Both the position numbers and the translations under genes were made by a program. 64,000 nucleotides of DNA from Pelobates cultripes. Lineage: Eukaryota; Chordata; Amphibia; Anura; Pelobatidae. The notes under the pieces are model-generated. The model worked only from the letters and a program-made list of their open reading frames with translations. It was not told where the DNA came from and did no database searches. Shown here one piece after another: positions 20,880 through 34,406 of this stretch (its first letter is position 1; every line of letters starts with the position of its first letter). The stretch covers positions 94,595,339 to 94,659,338 of the forward strand of contig OW240921.1 of assembly GCA_933207985.1 (NCBI GenBank), given 5' to 3'.

Positions 20880-21180
20880 ATCTGCAAACAGGCAGGGTCA
20901 TTTAGCATATACACAGACACATGGGTACACACACTGGCACACATACAAACACGTCGAAACACCGTTTCACACATGCAGATACACAGCCATTCAGATAGAC
21001 ACAGGAGCACACACTAACACACATGTAGATACACAGACACACAGATATTCACATACAGATACACAGGTGCTTATGCTGAGATACACACAGATACACAGAC
21101 ATACACACTGACAAACATATAGATACAAAAACTGACACACATACAGATACACTGACACACAGATATACAGACACAATTCA
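20880..21180. repeat. CA-rich degenerate microsatellite
   Basis: ACACAGACACA and ACACATACAGATACACTGAC variants. It is immediately followed by a GC-richer unit at 21190-21420. Confidence 0.9.
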
Positions 21181-21189
21181 GATCAAAAT

Positions 21190-21420
21190 ATATTCATTTT
21201 TAGCCCCACTCCCACTTCCTACCTTTTGGGTGCAGGAGGCTGGCTTCACTGCTGTACAGTTTGCTGGCTGAGGCTGAGGTTGGCTCTCCTAGTCCACACT
21301 TACCTCCGTTCTGCCTTCTCCTGTATGGCTCAGTGTCTGTGTTAGCTGGGAGGAAGTGACAGCATCTCACTTCCTCCCAGGCTGCAGGTATGAGATTGGC
21401 CTTGTCGCACTAAGTCCCCG
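21190..21420. repeat. Microsatellite-adjacent GC-richer segment with palindrome
   Basis: Starts AGCCCCACTCCCACTTCCTACC and contains the inverted pair GCTGGGAGGAAGTGA/TCACTTCCTCCCAGGC (about 21336-21382). The arrangement, a CA repeat next to a GC-rich palindromic unit, resembles the hAT-associated cores at 18440 and 61846, but sequence homology is not obvious. Confidence 0.4.
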
Positions 21421-23420
21421 AATACACATACACTCTGGGTGTTCCTAAGTTCATGGGCCACCCAATGGGACCCTTCAGCCTGCATTAGTTCCCCCACTAA
21501 GTAAACTCTTGTCAGGCTTTAAATGTTATATTATTGTTTGGCTTGCATCCTGGATGGTGAAACGAGAGGGGGCGTTGCCTGAAAGAAATCTGATTATAAT
21601 GGTTTAATATATCTCCTATGTTAGAACACTATAGATTTTTCAAATTTCATAATAAAATGAGCTCCTTTGTCTGAGTGTATATGTGTGTAGGTATGTATGT
21701 GCATATTACATTATCAGTTTTCAAATGCTGCACTGCCCTCTCCCCAGCACTGCCCTGGCATTAATGATTGCAGCTACCTAGAAGTGTGACCCCCATCAAT
21801 CTTAGGCAGACCTCTGCTGCCCCAACATGCATGCGTCTGTGCGTATGTGTTTGTTACCTTCTACAGCAGGTGGAATGGCAGGATACAAACTCAGGTATTT
21901 CAGTTTTTTATGGAACCATGTTGAGGTATTTGAGCCATTCATAAACCACTCAATGTACAGTCTTTCTACTTTTAGAATTGGTCATGGAGCAAGCTATTTG
22001 TATGTGCAGCATTTTATCTTGACATCTGCCAGGGTCTTGTTGCACTGCCAGGACATGTGACTTGGGCTGCCTGGAACTCTGTTCCGACTGCCTAATGTTG
22101 GTTCTGTGAAAAAAAATACGTCTTTTGTCAAGACGCACTGTGCAATGTCTGGTGAATGACAGAATGAGGCTTTTCACTTGCAGTAGGCACTGTGAGCGCG
22201 CCCACAAGAAGAAGCCCGTTGGACTGTGTGTATGCAGATCCCTCACACACAACATCCTTTCCTAATACCGCCTCTATTTGTCCATAATTCTGCAACCCTA
22301 CATATTATTATACTATATATCCCTTTTAAATTGTGTCTCCCCCCGCCTTCACACCGTCCCAATCATTCGGCCAACCTTTGGTGTGCTGCACAGTGATAGG
22401 GAAGAGAAAAGTATTAGAAGAAAACGCGGCGTGACAACAAAAAGGAGGTGTGGGGGAGATACCTAACGATATGGTGACCTTTACAAAAAAAATGTATAAT
22501 TGAGTTAAATACTAAATGGAGTAACCCTTTAATACACAGTTCAGTGTTTTGTGTATATAAATGAGCGTGTGTGCGAGAAGGTATTTGTATACATGAGTGA
22601 ATACCTACATGCACGTGTGGCGGTTATATAAATGTATGTACGGTGTGCTGTTTCTGTACATGTTTAAAATGCTATATTTCACGATCTGGACATTATTTCA
22701 TTTTTGCACCAGATACTGCATGGTGATTGACATAATTTGTGCATTAGTCTTCTATTTAATGATTTATATGTAAATAATATATTATAATTAATAATGCATG
22801 GTTTTAGTAACACCATGGAGTAGGAAGCCCCTACTGTGCCAAGTTCCATTGCTCAGTAGAAGCTGCCATTTAGAGCTACCCCCATTATCACTTTACCCTT
22901 TCTCATTAGTGAAATGTATGTTCGGAGAGGAGGTAGAAACAATATGTCCTCCTCCGCAGCTACTCTCTATACAAGGAGGCTGAATTAATGTCGGCAGATA
23001 TTGCTTGTGAGGGTAACTCACACCAGTCTCAGACAGCCATAAACGTTCCGCTACCCTAATATTAAAGGAAACATAGTCTTAGCTCTAACTGTACATTAGG
23101 AGACTATAATGTTATCTAGGGGTTATGGCAACATTATTAAACAACTAGACCTTCAGTTAATGTGCGTTATGGCGTTATTTTTACCATAATACACTGTATC
23201 CCTCCTATCCGTATGTATTTCTATATGTAAATCCTGATTGTCCAACTCTGGTATTCACGCTGTTGCTCTTCTACAATTCCAAAAGAATTGTGGGAGTTGT
23301 AGTGTGACAACAACAAGAGGGCTTCAGCTAGACACCATCAATTTAACACTTTCGTGAAGAAGGGTTAATTAGACCTCATTAAATCACAATGGTTCAACTC
23401 CTGACATATCATCTATCACA
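21421..23420. other. Intergenic DNA, nothing recognised
   Basis: AT-rich. Short frames at 21827-22060 and 21950-22255 show no domain. No exon or clear repeat seen. Confidence 0.4.
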
Positions 23421-23556
23421 ATGGCGTACTGTAGGCAATCGTCGACACTCCAGAAATTGTGGACTGCATCTCCCATAATACTCTTACAGCAATAATGATA
23501 GCAAAGCATCATGGGAGAAGTAGTCCACAACATCTGGAGTGCCAAAGGTTGCCTAA
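23421..23556. mobile_element. hAT-type foldback MITE
   Basis: AGGCAATCGTCGACACTCCAG at the left pairs with CTGGAGTGCCAAAGGTTGCC at the right. Inside, TTGTGGACTGCATCTCCCAT pairs with ATGGGAGAAGTAGTCCACAA. It is a nearly complete hairpin of about 135 bases. Related half copies occur at 37252-37304 and about 56393-56425. Confidence 0.75.
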
Positions 23557-25834
23557 CCCACAGTCCACAATTGTGTTAAAGCATAATACGATTATTGCTA
23601 CCTCCATCCTCAATTGTTCATACAATATTTTTAATATTTTAAGTAACTCTATACGCTTAGGGTTTGATTCAGATGATATTTTCTAAATAATTATATTAGC
23701 TAGTAATTAATAATATGTGTTTTAGCAGCAATGAAGTGGGAATTGAAGGCCTCAGTAACAGCCCACATATAACACCTACAATATGAATATCTTGTTTTGG
23801 AAGACAATAAGCTTATCTTACTTTTTAACTCCTGCACTGCTTAATGGATATAGTCTATCTTGTGTAAGGTCTTTTAAATGAATCACAGTGTTCAATTAAG
23901 TAACTTTAAAAACTATCCTATTTAATATGTGCATTAAAAAAAATTCTAAGAATTTTTAAGACATGTCCATGGCTAGTTATAACAAGATGCAGGGATAGGC
24001 TCACTAAGTGGCTCGCAAAATATAGGAGAATGTATAAAAGCAACTTTGATTTTGAGAATTCTTATTGTATCAGCTCAATTGAGTTACAGATTTTTATATT
24101 TATATGTTTCATTAAATTCTGAAAATTGTTTGTCATTTTTCACCACAAACCGATGATTAGTGAATAAACCCAGTTATATGACAAGGCACAAAATCACCAA
24201 TTTCAAAGTCCAATGTTTCCTACCAAGCCAGAATTTGCACTGATCAGGCGTTTGTGGTGCTATAAAAATATACAAAATAGCAAATTCACCTAAGACTGGT
24301 TTACTGCATTAAATATCTGAAAAAATAATGCTTTAACTCTAGTGATAATATTTTGAAAGATCAATTTAAATTATTTTTTCAAGAAGATGACAGTATGAAA
24401 ACATACTAGGTTTCAGCTATTGTTGTAATCCTGACTACGATCCTAGAATAATGACTGGAAATGTGGATTAGATAGCAGAACATTATAAAAATGTAATATA
24501 TCATTTTTTTTTTTTTAAATAATGCATTATGTTTAATAAAGCATCCTTTGGTATTATATAACCAGTAATCATTAATTAATGTGCTTACAAATTTCCCCAT
24601 AAATATTAGTGGCACACTAATAATGTTACAAAATAAAAATAAAATCATGAATCCCACTTCTGCCACCAGAATAAATGAAACATATGAGTATAGCTTGTAT
24701 AGTTAATTCCCCAATCACTGTGCAAACTCTAGTGACATATAACAAAATGAGCGTACAAAATATTTAATTGTGGTGGAGGATGACAATATGCTTGTTTACA
24801 AGACCTTCCTATGCCAAATTAAATTAACAAAATCTTTCAGCAAGAAAGAAACAACTTATTACAGAGAAACACAGAAACACTTTTACATACAAACTGAGTC
24901 ATATTTGCAGATACAAATTCCTTAGAGCAACACTACCTTTAGTCTGGACACAAAATACAGAAAATACCCACTTAGACAAATACAGGTGCAGCAAAGCACT
25001 TAATGCAATAAGATCTCAGCGTCAAACCCTACAGAGAACAATGCAACAATATTAGTGATGTATCTTCAAGTGATCCCTGAGACAAACAAAATCTATTGGT
25101 AAACTATAAGAAAATATGTTTAAGAAATTTGGCACAAGGTACTCACCAGTTACTAAGAAATGATTTTGACTGTCAAACATCATATAAACATACCCAAATG
25201 ATCCCTAAAAAAATTGAAATCTTTGCTAACCATGCAACATAATGTAAGACAATTTATATTTTTTACATTTTATTTTCACTCTTTAAAAAAAGTCTGTTTT
25301 GCTTTATTATTTTTGTTTCACTTTGCATTTATCTTACCATATATTTCCTTTTGCTGTGTTTATTACAAATATTTTCATACAACTTTGAAAACATACATTT
25401 TCTATACGTACATTGTTAGAATGGCACAAAGGAAAAATAAAAATAAAAATAAATCCCACTTTACCACCAACTTTTCAGAAAGTGATTAGTGCAGCCTGCG
25501 ATGTAAATATTTTAATCAATGCACACAACCACCCATTTAAAACAACCACATTTTTTTGTCATTATTTTCATCTCTAAATTGTAGTGGAGAAGGCTTCAAA
25601 TATCCCCCTGTTTATTATATTATCCAAAGTAAATTAACACATCCAACACTCTTACTGCTATAAAACAGCATCAACATCATAGGATATTTAAAGAATGAGA
25701 TAACATCTCATATAAATATATGATTATAAATTGTGTTAGAACCATACATCTTACATTGTTGTAATATTTTGAAGGATAGTACTATTGTGTTATCATCAAC
25801 CTATATCCAGAACACAAAAATTAAGAGTTCAGAT
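23557..25834. other. Intergenic DNA, nothing recognised
   Basis: Very AT-rich with short homopolymers. No exon, MITE end or TIR found. Confidence 0.4.
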
Positions 25835-26373
25835 TTAAAGGGACACTTTAGTCACCAAAACAGCAGTTTTGCTATATAAATCATACCTCTGTCATTTCAC
25901 TGCTCAATTCTCTAACATTTAGGAGTTAAATCAGTTTTGTTTATGTTTATGCAGCCCTAGTCACACCTCCTCTGGCTGTGAATGGCACCGCCTGCAATAA
26001 AAAAAATGGTTTCATTTTCAATCAGATGCAACTTACTTTAAAAGTTCTTATCTCTTACTTTGTAAATTGAACTTTAATTACATACAGGAGGCTCCCGCAT
26101 GGTTTAGCGAACTATTAACAGAGTAGGAGATAATAAACTCCAAATAGACAGAATTTGCAATAAAGGAAGTGTAAAAATTAGATGACTTTACAGGAAGTGT
26201 TTAGGAAGTCTGTGCAGGCCACATGCACAGAGGTGTGACTACAACTGCATAAATAAAGTGATTAACTCCTAAATGGCAGAGAATTGAGCAGTGAGATTGC
26301 AGGGGCATGATCTATTCACCATAACTGCGTCATTAAGCTAAAGTTGTTTTGGTGGCTATAGTGTCTCTTTAAG
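25835..26373. mobile_element. T2/Kolobok-type MITE
   Basis: Ends TTAAAGGGACACTTTAGTCA and TGGCTATAGTGTCTCTTTAA with TTAA edges; about 540 bp. The interior has AGGAGTTAAATCA and TGCAGCCCTAGTCACACCTC, shared with MITEs at 58732-59206 and 62328-62842. Same subfamily as those two. Confidence 0.85.
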
Positions 26374-27835
26374 TATGTCTAGATAATTTTATTCAAATAG
26401 TTTGTTGCCAAGCTGAAAACTATTTACATTTAATTCAATCCTGGAGGATTCTGGTAAACTTTTAGTGCACCATTATTTGAGTAGTAATTTAATGATCTCT
26501 GTGAGTATTGTAGGGTTTTGGGGTAATTTGTTACTTCAATATCTAGTGAAAGGACCCTTTATTAGCTCCCACCTATGATTCAAATTTACACTGTGATGAA
26601 AATCTTAAAATACGAATCTTTATAACAAGCACACACTTTTCTTTCCATACAAAAAAAATCTGAAATATGATGCAAATTACAAGGTATAGTGTTTAAATTA
26701 GCTGAGACACTCAGAAAAGGTACTTTAGGGGAATAATATAAGAGATTATTGAAAACCCCCAGGTCTGACTCAAAATACCAAATTACAAGGTTAACACATT
26801 CTAAGCAAAGGGGTCCCTAACCTTAAATGTCAATTATTTATTTCTAAAAACAACTGTAAAATAATTAGATATTGAGTAAATGGGCATTCATGTAATAATA
26901 CGTGTCTGAATAAAGGTAATTGAATTCATGTTAGATACAGAATAAATGCAGTTGATTCTTCTATTATAATTAAATTCTCACAATTGCAAAATGTTCTAAA
27001 AAGATGGCTCATATTATCCTCGCAGCTACCAAGACATTCTGCTGTCTGATATAATCAATCCAGTGCGAAGACATTATAGATTTATCTAAAGAAATGGGGA
27101 GCACAGTCACACCCATAAAGGACATTATTAAGCAATTGCTATGCCGCAGGAATGCAGCAAAGTGAATTTTCATATTCTTGGGAGCGTGAATTGAAATAAA
27201 AATGCAGGGATACTGATTCAGTGAGACTTATTTTTCTTGCAATTAGATTAGATTTCTTGCGGTGATTGGCTCAAGTTGTTGCCATGGTTACCATGGAGTA
27301 GTGTGCTCTGCAGCTTGTCAACATATATTTTCTTGGAATGTTGTAGTTCATCTGTTGTGATATGCATTTCATAAACAAATATTACCTTAATCACTAAGAC
27401 TTGTCCCTTCGTCCCAGCACTAGACTACATTACCCAGGTCATTTATACAGTGGAATGCAGAGGAAACCAATGTGTGATAGTGCTGCTGTTAGACTCACTT
27501 CTCATTATCCATATCCAAATGAATGACTGTGGATGATAGGAGTAAGTAGCTGGGCATAAAATGTATACAGGCTGTCTGTGTCTGGTGTAAACAGATGTAT
27601 TCTGTGTGTGAAATGGCCCTAAAGACCTCACTTGTATTTAAAACATATATATAATAAAATAAACTTAGAAAAATCCCAGACGGTAGTCAGTGAAATTACA
27701 CTGTTTCAGTCTTGGTTCTTTTATTAAACACTGAATTGCAACTTTTCTTGACCATTAACATAATTTAGCTTGCTGAAATGCTTTATGCTTTGTGTGTGGA
27801 GAGTGTGTCATTTTCTTCATTTTACATGATCTGCA
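26374..27835. other. Intergenic DNA, nothing recognised
   Basis: AT-rich. No exon identified. A small palindrome, CCATGGTTACCATGG, lies near 27281. Confidence 0.4.
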
Positions 27836-28226
27836 GATTTCAATAAAATTTGCACTTTTACACCCCTCCCTCCCCACTCCCCCACGCCCCTGGCTGTCAT
27901 CCAAACATTCGGTCCTGTTATTTTCTGGTTTGCCTAACTCAGTGGAGCTAAACTCAAGAGACAGCAATTGCCCAGAGCACCTGACTTGCAAAGACTTCTC
28001 ATTGAGCTGCACTGGGAAATCTGTGATTGGACAGCCACAGAAAGTCTGGGCGGGGTTAGAAGGGGAGGGCTTGCAAAGTCAGCAGACAAGAGAAATGCAG
28101 CTTTAGATATATCCCTAGAGAAAAAATGCATAATTAAATGCATGCACCTTTCCACTGGGGTTATATCTACGAAACAATATTTGTTTTAAATATATTTTTG
28201 TATTTTGGCATTGAAATGTCCCTTTA
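27836..28226. mobile_element. T2-like MITE, left end missing
   Basis: The right edge CATTGAAATGTCCCTTTAA (to about 28227) is a T2-type terminus. The interior shares the AACTCAAGAGACAGCA region with the complement of the 14435-14864 MITE. No TTAAAGG start was found to the left. Confidence 0.5.
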
Positions 28227-28570
28227 AGTGAGAGTGAACTCAACATTGTATCAACCCCGCATTTAGTGTGACTTTTTTTGCTTACATGTAAGCATACAAT
28301 AATGAAAATGTACATGTCATAACTTGGAATTTATTCAAATAAAACAATGTATCAATATGTAACTCAGTGACAGATGCCACATTTGCATCAATATTTTAAT
28401 GTATACAATTTTATTTCCTAATTACCCTTTATGTCATTATATGCTTATCATATGAAATATTAATAAAATTCATGCTAAGTTTGTATATGGAGTTTTCATA
28501 TCTTTTCTATTTTTTATATAACTAATTATTTTTATCATGCCTAAAATAATTCATGTTTGTGATCAACTCT

Positions 28571-28702
28571 ACAGGTTATTCACTAAATAGAGAATTTAAA
28601 TTGAATTTCAATTTTAGCGCCAGATTAGCTAATCTGAAAGCAGACTTCCAGAATTTTTCCATGAATTTGAAATTCATTTCAAACTCTCAATTTAGAGACT
28701 AA
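28571..28702. repeat. AATTTCAAATT hairpin repeat, copy 2
   Basis: GGTTATTCACTAAATAGAGAA and ATTGAATTTCAATTTTAG at the left face TTTGAAATTCATTTCAAACT and CTCAATTTAGAGAC at the right. An imperfect palindrome related to 13262-13410. Confidence 0.6.
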
Positions 28703-30006
28703 CTAAGTTTTTTGGCACCTTTTTTAATTAAATATTAAATATAATGTATACTAATATCTTTATAGTTTAAACCCTACCCTCTCGTTATTATGATTATAGT
28801 TGCATGCTCCAACGCATTATGAAAAAGGATTATATGGAGCAAATGTACATATATATCACAAGGAATTAGCAGTCTGAATCCCTAGGTGGGAAAACTAAAA
28901 TACTCAACACGTGCATTCTCTGGACTGCAGTATACAGAAAAAACTTTATAAAAACTATAGTAGAAAAAAATTAATTGAACAGCTATCAATGGTATCTTTG
29001 TTAATGAAAGGGGAGTCCTTGGTACAATAACATGAGAGTGTGTATAGGCACATACAGTCAAAGAAATAGAATGTCATGTGTTGCAAGTTGTGAAGAGTTG
29101 GCAACTGAGCTAAATAATAAATAAACACATTTGTCAAGTTATTAAAATACTCCAATTTATTTTGGCCAAAATATTTTGCCCAACATTTTGTAGCTCCTTT
29201 GCAAAATCACTACAACTCACTTACAAATGAATAAATTCCAATGTGTATTGCATCAATAAAACAAGACAACAGTGTAGATTAGAACAAACAGAACATCAAC
29301 AAGCTTATTTACCGAACCTGAATCTGTTGGTCATAGTGAATTTCAAATTTGAAGCCAAAATAGCTGAATTTGACAATTGTTCCAACTTGACTATTTTTAA
29401 AATTTTATTACCAATTTTCTGGTATTGTCCCGCTGTCCTGAACTGCCCCCAAAAAGTGTAGCTCAAGCGCAACATTAGGCATCCTTGTGCTTCACCCAGG
29501 GGTCTAGGGCCCTGCACAGAGCACAGTAACATTGCCCCTGCCATGGTCCTGCCCTCAGTGGACCTGGCCTCCTTGATTGGCAGGCAGCCTGACATGCATT
29601 CATGCAAGGCTGAACTGTCAGTCATCTGGGCAAGTGCATCACAGACCTGCTGGTGTCCCACTTCTTAACTTTTTTGTGGGGTATGAAATGACGGGATACT
29701 GGAGCATTTAACATGTTTTGCTCTTGCACATTCTGATGGGGAAGCTTAGGTATATTTATTTTAATATGCCCTTGAGTGCAAATAAGTTATGTTTTAATTT
29801 GTGGACTTGATTAATGTATTATACATGTTTTGCACCGTGACAACCATCAATCCCAATTTCCTACACTGTATGTATGTTCAATTCAATTCCATAGAGGTAA
29901 TATTGTTTCTTTGGGCAAACACACTAGTGAATTATTAATTACCCCAACACGATGGTAAATCCCATCCCATAGTTTGTCTACCCTGCTCTAGCTGCTTATA
30001 TACACT
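28703..30006. other. Intergenic DNA with weak repeat traces
   Basis: A weak single-sided copy of the hairpin repeat lies at about 29305-29390. The GC-richer segment 29465-29665 may be an old repeat but is not recognised. No exon seen. Confidence 0.4.
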
Positions 30007-30172
30007 CAGGATTGTTTACTAACGTGAATTCAAAGTAAATTTCAATTTAGTGTCAAAATAGCACAACTGAAAAAAGTCTCTAAGTCAATTCTGCTTCCAA
30101 TTCGACTACTTTAGCCTTAAACTTTAAATTCATTTTGAATTCTCATTTTCACAAATGACCCTGGCATGACAA
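30007..30172. repeat. AATTTCAAATT hairpin repeat, copy 3
   Basis: GAATTCAAAGTAAATTTCAA faces TTTAAATTCATTTTGAATTC, with a centre TCAATTCTGCTTCCAATTCG. Same family as 13262-13410, 28571-28702 and 59529-59690. Confidence 0.6.
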
Positions 30173-30277
30173 TGGCAAACTACATATTTTATGATCTTTA
30201 GCAAAATGTTTTGCTGCATAGACAGGGGTCCTGAGCACTTTAATACTCTATGTTTTAAGTATACTAGTACCAGTATA

Positions 30278-30531
30278 TAAGACAGACATTCCTCATTACT
30301 GACCAGGTTCCGTTCCTACGACATGGTCGTAGAACGAATTGGTCGGTAAGTGAGGAGTTAAGGGATTCCCTGCTCTGGTGCGTTCGTCTATGTTTGGGAA
30401 AACGTCCCCGAACATAGACAAATGCACCAGAGCAGGGCATCCCTCTAATCTATGTTAGGGAAATTTCCCCAAACATAAGTGCAAGCCTTCGTAAAACATG
30501 TAGGTCGCCAAATGACGACCACCTGTATAAA
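30278..30531. mobile_element. Foldback MITE, copy 2
   Basis: Starts ACAGACATTCCTCATTAC and ends GACGACCACCTGTA; weakly inverted termini next to TA. The interior hairpins are CTACGACATGGTCGTAG and CTCTGGTGCGTTCGTCTATG against CATAGACAAATGCACCAGAG. Homologous to 8130-8345. Confidence 0.65.
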
Positions 30532-31540
30532 CTACACATGGTCTATAGCTGATCTATGAGAAATGTAAAAGCTGATCATGTTGGGGATTAATGTTTTAAT
30601 GAAAAAAAAAAAACATGGTATTTAAATCAGAAATAAAAACATTGAATTAAAATATTCAGTAGAAATATGCCTTGGACATCATTTGACCACTCTCTCGCAA
30701 TTTCACCTTGAATAGCCATTTAGTTTTTTATTTTCATATCAAAATTAAAAAACATATGATCCCCATAAAATCCTATGTCCTGGTAGTGCTAGTGCCCTCT
30801 AATTCTAATATGTGCATTACATGTCACTTTAAATTAAAAGGTGCTTAGAGTTTAGGGTGCCTAAGGAATCAATGCACACTGCAGTGACTATTTATTATTC
30901 ACTTTGGTATGCATTTATTCTGCATTTAGTTATTCTAAACATATAGGGCTATACAATAGTTTTGGGCAAAAGTTAACATGTATTTTGTAAATTATTGATT
31001 TATATACAAGGTTGTAAGCCCCCAGCTGTTGGAAAGTCAGCATTTTGGTTGCTTTTCTGACATTAAAGCATCTTCCAAGCTATTACAGAGATAGAGTTAT
31101 GAGCTCTTTTGACCTCTAATGAATAAATATAGAGGACAAAGAGCAAAATGCAATGCCATGTGGCCAAAGAAGGCAATATTATGGCAGATACCAAAAGACA
31201 GGTCAGTTGTATAGCATGTAACTTAACAAATGAAGGCTGAAAGCATAACTCATATCAAATCTCTGCAATTGATGACAAGCCTCTTGATTGAAGCCTACGT
31301 GGACTGACTGATGACTTTGTCCATTCAACAACTGATCACATTACTGAAAATAGCTTACTTTGTGGCCTATCTTCTCCCTTCCACCATGTTTGGATAAGAC
31401 AACTTCATTTAATTTCCTTCTGGCCTCTGTAGGAGAAGGATGGGGCAGTATGAGCACCAACGCATCTAGAAATTAACCAGGTGTCTGACCACATAACCTC
31501 AAGTGAACCTTCCATGGGCATAATTTTGCTTATTCTCTCA
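30532..31540. other. Intergenic DNA, nothing recognised
   Basis: AT-rich with no exon or clear repeat. Confidence 0.4.
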
Positions 31541-32020
31541 CTTTTCTGTCATAGCTTGTCCTGCTCCTTCCCTGGCCATATTATAGCTCGTACTGTCCCT
31601 TTCTTGGCTACATTATAGATCGTGATGTCCCTTCCCTGGCCATATAGTAGATCATTTTGTTCCTTCCCTGGCCATATTATGCCTTGTACTCTTGCTTCCC
31701 TGGCCATATTATAACCCATACTGTCCCTTTCCTGGTCATATAATAGTTCGTACGGTCCCTTCCCTTGCCATATTATAGTTCATACTGTCCCATCACTGGC
31801 CATATTATAGTTCATACTGTACCATCCCTGGCCATATTATAGTTCATACTGTCCCATCCCTGGTCATATTATAGAGGGTGCTGTCCCATCCCTGGCCATA
31901 TTATACCTTGTACTGTCCCTTCTGTGGCCATATCATACCGTACATTTCTGTTACCAAATCAAGCCATGCTGTTCCTTCTCTGTCCATATTATAGCTCGTA
32001 TTGTCCCTTCCCTTCCCATT
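31541..32020. repeat. 32 bp minisatellite, about 14 copies
   Basis: The unit is CCTGGCCATATTATAG plus TTCATACTGTCCCATC-like, 32 bases, diverging at both ends and most uniform at 31770-31900. The GGCCATATTATA phrase recurs in 32-base steps (for example 31574 and 31606). It lies about 2.2 kb downstream of the TMEM240 stop codon. Confidence 0.9.
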
Positions 32021-34205
32021 CTCAAATATGTTTCAGATGGAATATCCCTATTTTATCCGCTTCGTGCAACTGTAGGAGAATGAGGGGGCAATTTCAAGAT
32101 TAACATCGGATTAACTTTTATCTTGTGACTCCTGCAGGTGACAAACAAGTTGACCACCTGGAGGAGCACTGTATCTAAACGTAGCATGGGCAGCATATTC
32201 TTTAAAAACAATCACACGAGAAAATAACGCTTCTGTTATTTAAAGGTAATTAACTAATATTTCCCTAAATGGAAGATATCTTGACCAAGAAGTGGGAAGT
32301 AACTGGGGCATTAAAGGCGTGCTGTTGTATTTAAACCCTCCAGTGCATATAAAATAAGTATCACATTTTATTGTACACTATTCTAGTACTCCCAAGGTTA
32401 AATAAAGTGCTTACAATAACAGGCTGTTTAAGTTATACCTTAACATGGTCATGATGGCTTATGGCATTATGATTGTAAATCCTACTGAAACATTAAACAT
32501 TACCTCTGTATTTTCTTAACATCCAATCCCTTTCATCCAATCCTATTTGTTTCCATGGCAATTATAAATTATCAACAAACCTTTTGATGTCTCTTATCAT
32601 TAAGGCATGAGCTGTTGATGCTAAAGAAAAAATTCCAGTTACACACACAAACACAGTGCCCTTATTAGACACAACCATTGATGAACCTTCAAATGTCCGA
32701 GTAAAATAAAACACCCAGAAAAAAAAACACCCACGACAACACACAGAAAAAAAACAAAAAACATGAACAATCTTGAAATCAAAGACAAAAAGGTGTACCG
32801 AAAGGCAGAGAACCTTCATGCAAAGTTCTATGGAAATCTGCCACATTCCCATGCAGTTTCACCATTTTATCATCATCATCGTCATCATTACCATCGAGCC
32901 ACTTCGCAGGAAGTGAATACAAGAAACTTATTTGAAAGGAGAACTAACACAAAACAAGATGCAGCAAACAAACAAAAACATGTTCGTGAAATTCAACATT
33001 TCTTTTTTTTTTTTTTTAAACAGAATTGAAATATATAATAAAACACATTGGATGGTTATAAATATTTCCATATTTTATCTTTCTGCCAGTGAGTCTTGCC
33101 GGGGCTTGCAACTAACATCAAAGAATCCCCATTACTCCAACCCTCTTGTTACAGCAAATTCTTTAAAGGTGCAGTCCCACTTAGCAACATAGTTTAGGAA
33201 TGCAAAGAAGAGGTATCACCTCACGATAAAACCACATTTATGACAATTTCATCCTAATCTAAAGATGTGTTGTTATTGTTTTATTTATTTATTTATTTTT
33301 TGTTGTTGTTATTTGGGATTTTAAGCCAGTTTGCATGATGTACAAGGACAAGTACCACAGAGATAGCCAGAAACTGTCAGACATTTTCAACGGTACTCAC
33401 AAACAAAAACAATTATTACAACAATATTTCTGAAACACAGAACAAGGGAACTGATGACCCAATGACAACGTATGTCTTCAAGGATTCATATTTTTATTTC
33501 ATTGGTTACTTTAAAGAATATTTCTCTGTGCTAGTGTAAGTGGAACTGCACTTTTAAAATGCCTCTCAGTGTACTCTTTGTAAGCACACAGTAGGGCAGT
33601 GGGGAGGTAAAATGGTTTGATCCACTGAAGACCATAGTTTAGTTGTCTTAGCAGCCCATGTGAGACTTCTTCAAACTGACTGAAGAGAGAGATTGATTCA
33701 GACACTTTCTGGCTGCTAAGATCGACAAGTTTTGTTTTTTTGTTTTTTGTTACGTAGTGTGCTGCCATACCAAATTTTACAGCATGATGCAACAAAATAC
33801 ACTCAACTGCCCAAACCACCATCACTACATACACACACAAAATTTAGAATAAGTCTTGAGGTTTCCACACCTTGCACTTTTGAAAGTATTAATGACGCGT
33901 CCTTGTTAGAATCTTTTTTTTCCTTTTTTTACATATTTACAGAAGTTCGACAATAAAATCAAAGGCCCGGGGACATGTACCAAGGTCCTTAAGTTGGATT
34001 CCTTTCCACTTTCTATATGAAGTCGTTTCCCTACCAAATAATGGCAGGAGCACAAGGCATGAAGGAAGAAAATTGCTTTCCTACTGTCTTCCCATTTCGG
34101 AAAATGAATTCACAGATTTCTGTATTTTTTTTTTTTATATTCCCCAGAAGGAAAGAAACGTCCCATATCTCCTGACTGTAGAGGATACTGTCTGTAGAGG
34201 GCCCC
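32021..34205 (-). other. tmem240: Probable 3' UTR and 3' flank of TMEM240
   Basis: Sequence directly downstream (minus strand) of the TMEM240 stop codon. The first kilobase looks unique and free of MITE ends, as a UTR would. Minus-strand AATAAA candidates are at about 33491-33496 and in the repeated TTTATT at 33281-33296. Neither is proven, so the transcript end is unknown. Short frames here (32562-32852, 33511-33840) have no recognisable domain. Confidence 0.4.

Positions 34206-34406
<201 letters not shown>

Noticed and set aside
33511..33840. 109-codon minus-strand frame as a second gene
   Set aside because: No domain or splice evidence; position fits the TMEM240 3' UTR.
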